A stretch of 64,000 nt of DNA from Pseudomonas laurylsulfatiphila (GTDB lineage Bacteria > Pseudomonadota > Gammaproteobacteria > Pseudomonadales > Pseudomonadaceae), in contig NZ_NIRS01000003.1 of the NCBI RefSeq assembly GCF_002934665.1, positions 862,652 through 926,651 on the forward strand. Reading direction: 5' to 3'. Below, in pieces: positions 29,934 to 38,684 of this stretch (its first letter is position 1; every line of letters begins with the position of its first letter). The position numbers were made by a program, and so were the translations under genes. A model generated the notes under the pieces. It worked only from the letters and a program-made list of their open reading frames with translations. It was not told where the DNA came from and ran no database searches.

Positions 29934-31151
29934 TCAGGCCTTTTTGGTCCGAGGCAGGAAGATCGCCAACACCCCGAACAACGGCAGGAACGAACACAGG
30001 TAGTACACGTATTCGATGCCGTGAATATCCGCCAGATGGCCGAGCAACGCCGCGCCAATCCCGCCGAAACCGAACATCAATCCGAAGAACACCCCGGCGA
30101 TCATCCCGACATTGCCCGGCACGAGTTCCTGGGCGTACACCACGATGGCCGAGAACGCCGAGGCGAGGATGAAGCCGATGACGACGCTCAGGATACTGGT
30201 CCAGAACAGGTCGACATGGGGCAGCAACAAGGTGAACGGTGCAACGCCGAGGATCGAGAACCAGATCACGGCCTTACGCCCGATCCTGTCGCCAATCGGC
30301 CCGCCAAAGAATGTCCCCGCCGCTACCGCACCGAGGAACAGGAACAGGTGCAACTGCGAACTGGCGACCGACAGGTCGAATTTCTCGATCAGGTAAAAGG
30401 TGAAGTAGCTGGTGAGGCTGGCCATGTAGAAATACTTGGAGAACACCAGCAACCCGAGCACCACCAGCGCGCTGGTCACTCGGCCCTTGGACAAGCCGTG
30501 AGTCGCTGCCTGACCTTGCTTGAGCTTGAACAGGTTCAAGTGGTTGGCGTACCAGCGGCTGATCCGGTACAGCACGAACAACGCAAACACTGCGAACAGG
30601 CCGAACCAGGCCACATGCCCTTGACCGTAGGGAATGATGATTGCCGCCGCCAGCAAGGGGCCGAACGCCGAGCCTGCGTTACCGCCGACCTGGAAGGTCG
30701 ATTGCGCCAGCCCGAAGCGCCCGCCCGAAGCCAGCCGCGCCACGCGGGACGCTTCGGGGTGGAAGGTCGAAGAACCGATGCCGATCAAGCCCGCCGCCAG
30801 CAAAATCAGCGGGAAGCTGCCGACCACCGACATCATCAGAATGCCGACCAGGGTGCAGACCGTACCTGCCGGCAGCAGCCACGGTTTGGGGTGGCGATCG
30901 GTGTAGTAACCCACCCACGGCTGCAACAGCGAGGCCGTCAACTGGAACGTCAGGGTGATCAGGCCGACCTGGGTGAAGGTCAGGCCATAGCTGGTCTTGA
31001 GCATCGGGTAGATCGACGGCAGCACCGACTGGATCAGGTCGTTGATCAAATGCGCCAGCGCCACCGCACCGATGATGCGCATCACCAGGGGACTGCTTTG
31101 GGGCGTAGCGGACGCCGGCACTGAGCCGGTCTGGGCGTTGCTGATAGCCAT
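29934..31151 (-). CDS. MFS exporter, fosmidomycin-resistance (Fsr) type
   Basis: A 405-residue 12-TM major facilitator. The Fsr-like N-terminus is AVALAHLINDLIQSVLPSIY; loop 2-3 carries YYTDRHPKPW and the second half GGPIGDRIGRKAV. Fsr proteins export fosmidomycin and similar compounds; the actual substrate is not determined here. The ATG at 31151 starts MAISNAQTG; the frame upstream to 31196 lacks coding character. It is transcribed divergently from the chemoreceptor gene. Confidence 0.85.
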   Translation of the reverse strand: MAISNAQTGSVPASATPQSSPLVMRIIGAVALAHLINDLIQSVLPSIYPMLKTSYGLTFTQVGLITLTFQLTASLLQPWVGYYTDRHPKPWLLPAGTVCTLVGILMMSVVGSFPLILLAAGLIGIGSSTFHPEASRVARLASGGRFGLAQSTFQVGGNAGSAFGPLLAAAIIIPYGQGHVAWFGLFAVFALFVLYRISRWYANHLNLFKLKQGQAATHGLSKGRVTSALVVLGLLVFSKYFYMASLTSYFTFYLIEKFDLSVASSQLHLFLFLGAVAAGTFFGGPIGDRIGRKAVIWFSILGVAPFTLLLPHVDLFWTSILSVVIGFILASAFSAIVVYAQELVPGNVGMIAGVFFGLMFGFGGIGAALLGHLADIHGIEYVYYLCSFLPLFGVLAIFLPRTKKA

Positions 31152-31345
31152 GGGAATTTCCAGACAACAGGAGGTACAAACGGGTAGGTGCGCCAATGTG
31201 CCATTTTTCAGTGCGGCAACGCCATCCCCTTAGCCTGCTAACGACCTCGATTTTCATCGCCACAACGTTGATGGCGCAACGCCATGGTCTGAATCTTGCC
31301 TTCTTTGTCGGCTTGAACGCGGCTTCCTTACAAAGGAGACCGACA

Positions 31346-31411
31346 ATGGGAAGTTTCACCACAGAGTCAGCCTACAGAGCGGACAAGGGTGAACTTTCGA
31401 GGCCTTTTTAG
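31346..31411 (+). CDS. Candidate 21-codon small ORF before the chemoreceptor gene
   Basis: ATG at 31346 is preceded by AAAGGAG (31332-31338) at the ideal seven-base distance and opens a 21-codon frame starting MGSFTTESAYRADK and ending RPF-TAG. It lies 74 bases before the chemoreceptor start. The ribosome site is stronger than that of the gene itself. It may be a leader peptide or small protein; translation is unproven. Confidence 0.35.
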   Translation: MGSFTTESAYRADKGELSRPF

Positions 31412-31484
31412 AGGGCACGAGTCGGCGGTGCAACAACCTCCGACGCACGCCAATGGTGCGTGGTGTCCAGAGGAGTCTTGGGGC

Positions 31485-33542
31485 ATGCAGGCTTTTTTAT
31501 CACCGGGGATCGGGTTGCTGGGGCGTTTTGGCTTTGCGCGCAAATTCCAGCTGTTGTTTCTGCTGTTTATCCTGCCGCTGGCCGGCAGCCTGTGGATGAT
31601 CGGCCAGGACTATCGCGACAAACTCAGCCTGATCTCCGGCGAACGTGCCGGGGTGCGGCAATTGCTGGCCCTTGATGCACTGGATGACCTGCTCGCCGCT
31701 CAGCGTGATCGCGCCGCCCGCTGGCGCGCCACGGAAACCAATCGCCAGCCGACACCGGCCACCCTCGCTGCGATGGCCGCCTTCGATGCGGTCCAACCCG
31801 CCGTCAGCCAGGCCACTGCCGAACTGGGCAATGCCCTGCAAAAAGAAGCGGCCGAGAGCGAAACATTGAGCCGTTATCAGGCCCTGCAAACCGCCCTTGA
31901 TGGCCTCGACTCAAAAAGCCTGAGCAGCGTCGGCTGGTGGCCGGATGGCTACGATCGCTTCACCAACGCCCTGAGCGCCCTGCAGGCCTTGCGCGAGCAG
32001 ATCGCCATGGACAATCGCCTGACTCTGGCACCGTGGCTGGAGACTTATCTGTTGACGCAGATCTCCACCCAACACGCACCCGACCTGATCGAACGGATCG
32101 GTCGCCTGGCGGCGGTGGGCCAGGCGTCGGTCGTGTCCGGGCAGTTCACCCTGCAAAGCCGCCTGCAACTGCGCGACCTGCGCAGCCGCATCGGCGATGC
32201 ACGAGAGCAGCTTGTTAAAACGGCGGGTCTGCTCGAAGCGCGCTTGCCCAGCGCCCTGCAAACTTGGGCCGGGCAATACCATGACAGCCTCAAGCGCCTC
32301 GATGCGGGCCTGAAGGTGCTGGATGACGGCGTGTTCGGCGGCAGCATCAACCTCAAGCCAGAGGACTTCGAACGCAGTCTAGACGCCCTGCTCTCTGACC
32401 TCGCCTCGTTGCGCCAGCAGTCGCTGGTGTCGCTGGATCAACGCCTGAATTACTACCACGGCTCGGCGATCCGCCAGTTCATTGTGGTGGCCGCCGTGTT
32501 CGGCTGCCTGCTGTTGGCTGCGCTGTATTTGTTCATCTGCTTGCAGGCTTCGATCCGCCGCAGCGCCAGCGGCATCACGGTGCTGGCCGAGGCCCTGCGC
32601 GATGGCAATCTGAGCCTGCAAGTACCGGTTCAGGGACGAGACGAACTGGCGGTCATCAGCACCGCGCTGAACGTCGCCGTGGTGCAACTGCGCACCAGCC
32701 TGCAAGGTGTGGATCACGAAACCCTGCAACTGAGCCACGCAGTGCAAACCCTCAACCACCACTCCAGTGATGCCTTGGGCGAAGTCGAAGCCCAGCAGTT
32801 GCAGATCAGCCAGATTGCCGCCGCGGCGACGCAACTGGCCGCCACCTCACAAGGGGTCGCCCACAGTTGCGAACAGGCGTCCGGCAGCGCCCAGCACACC
32901 CGGCGCATTGCCGCCGACAGCAGCCGCGACAGCCAGCGCACCACCGCGAGCATCCAGCAGCTCAATCAACGCCTGAACGAAACCGCGGCGGCACTGGGCC
33001 GGGTCAGCGAGCAAGGACAGCAGATTCAACTGGTGGTCGACACCATTCGCGGCGTCGCCGAGCAGACCAACCTGCTGGCACTCAACGCCGCCATCGAGGC
33101 GGCGCGGGCGGGCGAACAAGGGCGTGGCTTTGCGGTAGTGGCCGATGAGGTACGCAGCCTGTCGCAGCGCACTCAATCGTCGACCGCACAGATTGCCGGC
33201 ACGGTCGACAGCCTGCGTCACACCGTGAATGAGGCCGTCAACCTGATGGAGGCCGCGTGCACTCAGGCAGAGAGTGATGCACAAGCGGTCACCGGCCTTG
33301 GCGAACGGCTCGGGGAAATCGCCAGTGCGGTGCAGAGTGTCACCGATACCCTGGCGCACATCGCCACGGCGGTGGAAGAGCAGGCCAGTACCGCCGACGA
33401 GGTCAGCGGTAATATCCAGCAGGTCGATCAGGCAGCGCTGCGTTTGCTCGAAGGTGCCCGCGCGGTGAACCAGGCAGCGGACACCCTGAGTCAGGGCAGC
33501 AAAGCGTTAAGCGACAACACCGGGCGCTTCCGCTTGAGTTGA
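31485..33542 (+). CDS. Methyl-accepting chemotaxis protein
   Basis: A 685-residue transmembrane chemoreceptor. TM1 is near residues 21-39 and TM2 near 330-353; the roughly 290-residue helical periplasmic region between them is the sensor and I do not recognise its ligand class. A HAMP-like segment follows (ITVLAEALRDGNLSLQVPV), then the cytoplasmic hairpin with the signature [20 protein letters not shown] and [15 protein letters not shown] around residue 537. The ATG at 31485 has GAGGAG upstream. No che genes are nearby. Confidence 0.92.
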   Translation: MQAFLSPGIGLLGRFGFARKFQLLFLLFILPLAGSLWMIGQDYRDKLSLISGERAGVRQLLALDALDDLLAAQRDRAARWRATETNRQPTPATLAAMAAFDAVQPAVSQATAELGNALQKEAAESETLSRYQALQTALDGLDSKSLSSVGWWPDGYDRFTNALSALQALREQIAMDNRLTLAPWLETYLLTQISTQHAPDLIERIGRLAAVGQASVVSGQFTLQSRLQLRDLRSRIGDAREQLVKTAGLLEARLPSALQTWAGQYHDSLKRLDAGLKVLDDGVFGGSINLKPEDFERSLDALLSDLASLRQQSLVSLDQRLNYYHGSAIRQFIVVAAVFGCLLLAALYLFICLQASIRRSASGITVLAEALRDGNLSLQVPVQGRDELAVISTALNVAVVQLRTSLQGVDHETLQLSHAVQTLNHHSSDALGEVEAQQLQISQIAAAATQLAATSQGVAHSCEQASGSAQHTRRIAADSSRDSQRTTASIQQLNQRLNETAAALGRVSEQGQQIQLVVDTIRGVAEQTNLLALNAAIEAARAGEQGRGFAVVADEVRSLSQRTQSSTAQIAGTVDSLRHTVNEAVNLMEAACTQAESDAQAVTGLGERLGEIASAVQSVTDTLAHIATAVEEQASTADEVSGNIQQVDQAALRLLEGARAVNQAADTLSQGSKALSDNTGRFRLS

Positions 33543-33557
33543 ATCCGGCAGCCCTGC

Positions 33558-34463
33558 TCAGGCGCGAATCACCGCTTCCGGAAAGTCCTGCTCCAGCTCG
33601 GTCTTGAGCCAGTCGATAAACCACACCACGTCCGCCGAGAGCTCGGCGGACGGCGTGAGTACCCGATAGCTTTCCAGCTTCACTTGCGCGTCCACCACCC
33701 TCACCAGCTTGCCGGTATTGAGTTCCTCGCGCACCAGCACTTCGTTGGCCAACGCAATGCCCTGTCCGCTCTCGGCCACCGACAGCGCGTGGTCGTTGTT
33801 GACGTAGAGCATGTCCGAATTGAGGTGGATGTCGAGGTCGTTGGCGGCGAACCACAGGTTCCACCACTCGCCGTCATCGACGTGGATCAGGTTGTGTTTC
33901 ACCAGGTCCGCGGGGCTGCCGATGGGCTCGACGCTGGCCAGATATTCGGGGGAACAGATCGGAAACACCCGAGGACAAATCAGGCTGGTGCGGGAGTGGG
34001 CATATTGGCCGTCCACCCCGTAGACGATGCCCAGGTCAGCGCTTTTGCCATCCACTTCGGTGAAGGTCGAATTGGGTTCGATGGCGAACTTCAAACCCGG
34101 GCGCAGGTGACGCATGGCCTCGATGCGCGGCATCAGCCAGCGCTTGGCGAACCCCGGCACCACCATGATACGCAGCCAGCGCTCGGCGTGTTTGGGCTGC
34201 GCCTCCTTGCCGGCTTCGATGATCAGCTGCAGGGCGGCGGCGATCTTGCGGTGATACTTCTGCCCCGCCGCCGTCAGGTTGACCCCGCGAGAGGTACGCT
34301 CGAACAGTTGGATGCCCAGCCAGTCTTCCAGCAACTTCACATGGCGGCCGATGGCCGGCTGGGTCACGTGCAGGGCTTTCGAGGCTTCGACATAGCTTCC
34401 CAGGCGGGCCGCGGCATCAAAGGCACGCACCGCGTTGAGCGGCGGCAAACGGTGGTCAGGCAT
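33558..34463 (-). CDS. LysR-family regulator (GcvA type)
   Basis: A 301-residue regulator: N-terminal winged helix LPPLNAVRAFDAAARLGSYV then EASKALHVTQPAIGRHVKLL, followed by a periplasmic-binding-like effector domain. The wording of the helix resembles the GcvA/AmpR branch. The ATG at 34463 starts MPDHRLPPLNAV; the upstream frame runs through the operator-like palindrome. It is divergent from the polyamine-type ABC operon, which it most likely controls; the inducer is unknown. Confidence 0.88.
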   Translation of the reverse strand: MPDHRLPPLNAVRAFDAAARLGSYVEASKALHVTQPAIGRHVKLLEDWLGIQLFERTSRGVNLTAAGQKYHRKIAAALQLIIEAGKEAQPKHAERWLRIMVVPGFAKRWLMPRIEAMRHLRPGLKFAIEPNSTFTEVDGKSADLGIVYGVDGQYAHSRTSLICPRVFPICSPEYLASVEPIGSPADLVKHNLIHVDDGEWWNLWFAANDLDIHLNSDMLYVNNDHALSVAESGQGIALANEVLVREELNTGKLVRVVDAQVKLESYRVLTPSAELSADVVWFIDWLKTELEQDFPEAVIRA

Positions 34464-34482
34464 GGTTTCCGGGCGCCTTTTG

Positions 34483-34501
34483 CTGTTAAATTTTTTAACA
34501 G
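34483..34501. promoter_or_regulatory. Putative LysR operator (palindrome)
   Basis: The inverted repeat CTGTTAAATTTTTTAACAG (8-base arms) lies 20 bases upstream of the lysR start, with a further half site TGTTAAA at 34508. It is well placed for autoregulation and for control of the divergent transporter operon. Confidence 0.55.
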
Positions 34502-34689
34502 CCCCTATGTTAAAATTGAAGTTTCGCCCCCGCAACCCCTCGCTGATAATCCAGCTACAGCAAAACAAAAAAACAGCTGGTTACAACACTCGAACGCAAT
34601 CTCGATCCTGCCCAGAAAAATAATATCCATGGTCCGACGGCCCGGCTGTTTGCAGCACTCGCGGACGATGGGGGAATCGGAGGTAACGC

Positions 34690-35808
34690 ATGAATGCCCT
34701 GCATTCGCTGCAAACGCTGGCGGTGTCCATCCGCTCAGTGCGTAAAGTCTACGGCGATCCAAAGACTGGCCCGGTGGCGCTGAAAAGCATCGACCTGGAC
34801 ATTCGCGACAACGAGTTCTTCACCCTTCTCGGCCCTTCGGGCTGCGGCAAAACCACGCTCCTGCGGATGATCGCCGGGTTCGAATTCCCTACTGAAGGCG
34901 AGATTCTGCTCTACGGCGAAAACATCGCCGACCGCCCGCCGTTCCAGCGCCCGGTCAACACGGTGTTCCAGCATTACGCGCTGTTCCCACACATGACCAT
35001 CGCCGAGAACCTGGCCTTCGGTCTTGAATCCCACCCGATGGGCAAGATCCTGAACAAAACGCAGATGGCCGAACGGGTGCGCGAAATGCTCGCCCTGGTG
35101 CAGATGGAGCGCTTTGCCAACCGCAAGCCGGCGCAACTGTCCGGCGGTCAGCAGCAGCGCGTCGCCCTCGCTCGCGCCTTGGCGCCGCATCCCAAAGTCT
35201 TGCTGCTCGACGAACCGCTCTCGGCCCTCGACCTCAAGCTGCGCCAGGCCATGCGCGAAGAGCTGAAAACCATTCAGGCGCGCACCGGCATCACCTTCAT
35301 CTTTGTCACCCACGACCAGGAGGAAGCGCTGACCATGTCCGACCGCATCGCCGTGTTGTCCGAAGGCGAAGTGCAGCAAGTCGGTCGTCCGGAAGACATC
35401 TACGAACGCCCACGCAATCGCTTTGTCGCCGACTTCATCGGTGAAACCAACTTCATCGAAGGCACGGTCACCCGCGTCGAAGACGGCCTGGCCTGGTTCG
35501 CCGGCCCGGCCGGTCATCCGCTGCCCGCGCAGCCCTGCAGCGATGTGCGAGTTGGCGCCAACGTCGCATTGTCCGTGCGCCCCGAGCGTTTGCATCTGGT
35601 GCCTGCCACCACTGACAACGCTCTGCCGTGTCGGATCGAAGCGCAGATCTACCTCGGTACCGACCTGCAATATCAAGTGAGCCTGAGCGACGGTTCGCGC
35701 CTCACCGTGCGCACCCCCAACTGCGTCGACCAGAGCAAACGCTTCGCCGTCGGCAGCCAGGCCGGTCTGTTGTTCGACCAGGGCAGCGCCAGCGTCCTGC
35801 ACGATTGA
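34690..35808 (+). CDS. Polyamine-type ABC transporter ATPase
   Basis: A 372-residue ABC ATPase of the PotA/PotG class. Walker A is GPSGCGKTT, the signature LSGGQQQRVALARAL, Walker B VLLLDEPLSALD, and the H-loop VTHDQEEALTMSD; the C-terminal TOBE domain follows (FIEGTVTRVEDG onwards). The GGAGG before the ATG is strong. It is the first gene of a complete importer: ATPase, two permeases, binding protein, then an amidase. Confidence 0.93.
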   Translation: MNALHSLQTLAVSIRSVRKVYGDPKTGPVALKSIDLDIRDNEFFTLLGPSGCGKTTLLRMIAGFEFPTEGEILLYGENIADRPPFQRPVNTVFQHYALFPHMTIAENLAFGLESHPMGKILNKTQMAERVREMLALVQMERFANRKPAQLSGGQQQRVALARALAPHPKVLLLDEPLSALDLKLRQAMREELKTIQARTGITFIFVTHDQEEALTMSDRIAVLSEGEVQQVGRPEDIYERPRNRFVADFIGETNFIEGTVTRVEDGLAWFAGPAGHPLPAQPCSDVRVGANVALSVRPERLHLVPATTDNALPCRIEAQIYLGTDLQYQVSLSDGSRLTVRTPNCVDQSKRFAVGSQAGLLFDQGSASVLHD

Positions 35809-35823
35809 GCACGAGGAATTGCC

Positions 35824-36744
35824 ATGCACGCATTACCGATTGCCAACTCGCTGGAACGTCGGCGGGCCTTCCAGAGTTTTCTCGGTGTCAGCCCCGCGCT
35901 GATTGCCATCGGCCTGTTTCTGATCGTGCCGATCCTGATCGTCATCGGTTACTCGCTGATGGAAGCCAACCCCTATGGCGGGGTGAACAAGGTCTTCAGC
36001 AGCGACGCCTACACCTCGCTGTTGTTCGAGCGGCAACTGGATGACAGCCTGGCGTTTGCCGACTCCTATCTGATCATCGCCCTGCGTTCCATCGGCATCG
36101 CCGGGCTGACCACGCTCATCACCCTGTTGATCGGCTTTCCGGTCGCCGTGTGGCTGGCCATGCAGCCGGCGCATCGCCGTGGCCTGCTGATCTTCCTGAT
36201 CACCGTACCGTTCTGGGCCAACCTGTTGATCCGCACCTACGCCTGGATTCTGCTGCTGCGTAACACCGGTGTTATCAACAACAGCCTGATGGGCCTCGGG
36301 GTCATCGACCAGCCGTTGCAACTGCTCTACACCGACGGCGCGGTGCTGCTGGGGCTGGTCTACACCTATGCGCCCTTCGTCGTGCTGCCGATCTACGCCA
36401 CGCTGGAGAAGATGGATACCCGCCTGCTCGAGGCCGCTCAGGACCTCTATGCAGGACGCGTCCGGACCTTGCGAAAAGTGGTGTTGCCGATCGCCAAACC
36501 GGGAATCATCGCCGGCGCCATCCTCACCTTCGTGCCTTGCCTGGGCGCGATGATCGCCCCGGAACTGCTCGGCGGCGGCACGCGGATGATGCTCGGCAAC
36601 CTGATTTTCCGGCAATTTAGCGATGCACGTAACTGGCCGTTCGGCGCGGCGCTTTCGCTGGTGCTGATGGCCGCGGTGATGTTGGTACTGACGGTTTATG
36701 CCTTGCGTGCCGAACGCCAGCGCATCGCCAAAGGAGGTGCGTGA
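35824..36744 (+). CDS. Polyamine-type ABC permease 1 (PotB/PotH-like)
   Basis: A 306-residue inner-membrane permease with about six TM segments and the EAA loop EAAQDLYAGRVRTLRKVVLP, which contacts the ATPase. Sixteen bases separate it from the ATPase gene. Its stop overlaps the next permease start by one base (TGATG). Confidence 0.92.
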   Translation: MHALPIANSLERRRAFQSFLGVSPALIAIGLFLIVPILIVIGYSLMEANPYGGVNKVFSSDAYTSLLFERQLDDSLAFADSYLIIALRSIGIAGLTTLITLLIGFPVAVWLAMQPAHRRGLLIFLITVPFWANLLIRTYAWILLLRNTGVINNSLMGLGVIDQPLQLLYTDGAVLLGLVYTYAPFVVLPIYATLEKMDTRLLEAAQDLYAGRVRTLRKVVLPIAKPGIIAGAILTFVPCLGAMIAPELLGGGTRMMLGNLIFRQFSDARNWPFGAALSLVLMAAVMLVLTVYALRAERQRIAKGGA

Positions 36745-37550
36745 TGATCGGCCTGTTCAAACGCAATACGCTGGGCGTGCAGGACTTTCCCGGCTTCGGC
36801 GGATTCAGTTTCCTGTTCTACCTGTACCTCTACGCGCCGATCGTGGTGCTGGTGGTGTTCTCGTTCAACGCCAACCAGTCGGCCACGGTGTGGACCGGCT
36901 TCAGCCTCGACTGGTATCGCGCGGCCTTCGCCAACCAGGCCCTGCGCCAGGCGGCCGGCAACAGCCTGTTGATCGCCGTCTGCGCCAGCATGGTCGCCAC
37001 GGCCATCGCCACCCTCGCCGCCCTGGGCACTTCGCGGGGTGCGAAATTCAAAGGGCTGCAATTGTCCATGGGCGCAATCATGCTGCCTCTGGTACTGCCG
37101 GAAATCGTGGTCGGCGTCGCCACCCTGGCGCTGTTCTCCACCATCGGCCTGTCCCTGGGCTACGGCAACCTGATCATCGCGCACACGGTGTTCTGTATTC
37201 CGTTTGCCTTTCTGCCGATCCGCGCCCGCCTGAACGACATGGACCTGTCCCTGGAACAGGCCTCGGCCGACCTCTACGCCGGCCCGTGGCGGACCTTTCG
37301 CAAGGTCACGTTGCCGCTGCTGATGCCGGGGATTTTCTCCGGGCTGATGCTGGCCTTCATCGTCTCGCTGGATAACTTCGTGATCTCGATGATGGTCTCC
37401 CAGGCCGGCACCACGACCTTGCCGATCTTCATCTTCGGCCTGTTGCGCATGGGCGTGACACCCGACGTCAATGCCGTGTCGACCCTGATCCTGGGCGTCT
37501 CGGTGCTGTTCGTGACCCTTTCCTATCTGCTGGGCAAAAAGAAATCCTGA
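36744..37550 (+). CDS. Polyamine-type ABC permease 2 (PotC/PotI-like)
   Basis: A 268-residue permease paired with the preceding one; the EAA loop reads EQASADLYAGPWRTFRKVTL. I use the ATG at 36744, which has AAGGAGG six bases upstream and overlaps the previous stop; a GTG at 36741 is one codon earlier. It contains about six TM segments. Confidence 0.92.
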   Translation: MIGLFKRNTLGVQDFPGFGGFSFLFYLYLYAPIVVLVVFSFNANQSATVWTGFSLDWYRAAFANQALRQAAGNSLLIAVCASMVATAIATLAALGTSRGAKFKGLQLSMGAIMLPLVLPEIVVGVATLALFSTIGLSLGYGNLIIAHTVFCIPFAFLPIRARLNDMDLSLEQASADLYAGPWRTFRKVTLPLLMPGIFSGLMLAFIVSLDNFVISMMVSQAGTTTLPIFIFGLLRMGVTPDVNAVSTLILGVSVLFVTLSYLLGKKKS

Positions 37551-37577
37551 ACCTTCTACGTACTGTGGGGAAATAGC

Positions 37578-38624
37578 ATGAGCAAGTGGATTAAAAGCAT
37601 CGGCGCTTCGTTGTTCCTGACCTTGCCGCTGACCATGGCCGGCAGTGTTCAGGCCGCGGAAAAACTCAACGTGGTGAGCTGGAGCGGTTACTTTTCGCCG
37701 GAAATTCTCGCCAAATTCCAGAAACAGACCGGCATTGAAGTCACCGTCGACTCCTACGACTCCAACGAAACCCTGCTGGCCAAATTGAAACAGGGCGGCG
37801 CCGGTTATGACGTGGCGATCCCTTCCCACCAGTTCATTCCGATCCTGATCAAGGAAAAACTGCTGGAGCGTTTCGATCCGGTCAACGAGCCTTACTATGC
37901 CGGCGTCGTCGACAACCTGAAAAAGCCGACCTGGGACCCGGAAGGCGCCTATTCCGTACCGTTCATCTGGGGCACCACCAGCGTGGTGATCAATACCGAG
38001 CGCTACAAAGGCCCTGCCGACAGCCTCAAGGTGCTTTACGAGCCACCGGCCGAGCTGCAAGGGCGAATCAACATGTTCGATTCGGTCAGTGACGTGGTGG
38101 ACATGGCCAGCCTGTACCTGAACATTCCGCTGTGCAGTGAAAATCCGAAGCAGATGCAGCAGATCCTGACCCTGCTCAAGGCACAGAAACCCTTCGTCAA
38201 AACCTACAGTTCCAAGGCAGGTTCAATCCGCGAAAACCTGGCATCCGGTGAAATCGACATGTCGACCTTCTGGGGCGGTTCGTCGATGCGCGCCCGGGAA
38301 ATGAAACCGAGCCTGAAATACCTGTACCCGAAAGAAGGCGTACTGGCCTGGGTCGACAACATGGTCATCCCGACCGGTAGCAAGAACCCGGCGAACGCCA
38401 AAGCGTTCATCGCGTTCCTCAGCCAACCTGAAAACGCGGCGATGACCCAGAACTTCCTCAAGCACCAGAGCCCGATCAAGGGTGTGGAGCCGTTCCTCGA
38501 CGCAGGCCTCAAGGACGCGCCGGAACTGCACATTCCCGAAGGCACCCAGGTGGTGTTCAGCAAGACCTGCGGTGAAGGCGCGATCCGCCTGGCCGACCGT
38601 CTCTGGACCAACCTGATGCGTTGA
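37578..38624 (+). CDS. Polyamine-type periplasmic binding protein (PotF/PotD-like)
   Basis: A 348-residue secreted solute-binding protein; the signal peptide ends AGSVQA-A. The mature start KLNVVSWSGYFSPEILAKFQ and KLKQGGAGYDVAIPS are typical of spermidine/putrescine binding proteins. The exact ligand could be a modified polyamine or an amide-bearing compound given the amidase downstream. It is followed by a terminator. Confidence 0.92.
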   Translation: MSKWIKSIGASLFLTLPLTMAGSVQAAEKLNVVSWSGYFSPEILAKFQKQTGIEVTVDSYDSNETLLAKLKQGGAGYDVAIPSHQFIPILIKEKLLERFDPVNEPYYAGVVDNLKKPTWDPEGAYSVPFIWGTTSVVINTERYKGPADSLKVLYEPPAELQGRINMFDSVSDVVDMASLYLNIPLCSENPKQMQQILTLLKAQKPFVKTYSSKAGSIRENLASGEIDMSTFWGGSSMRAREMKPSLKYLYPKEGVLAWVDNMVIPTGSKNPANAKAFIAFLSQPENAAMTQNFLKHQSPIKGVEPFLDAGLKDAPELHIPEGTQVVFSKTCGEGAIRLADRLWTNLMR

Positions 38625-38631
38625 TCTCCAC

Positions 38632-38659
38632 CGCCCCGACGCAAAGGCGGGGCGTTTTT
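38632..38659 (+). terminator. Intrinsic terminator between the binding protein and amidase
   Basis: Stem CGCCCCG / CGGGGCG with a T5 run. It probably attenuates transcription into the amidase gene. Confidence 0.8.
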
Positions 38660-38684
38660 CCAGCCGTCTGAAAGGCCGCTTGCA

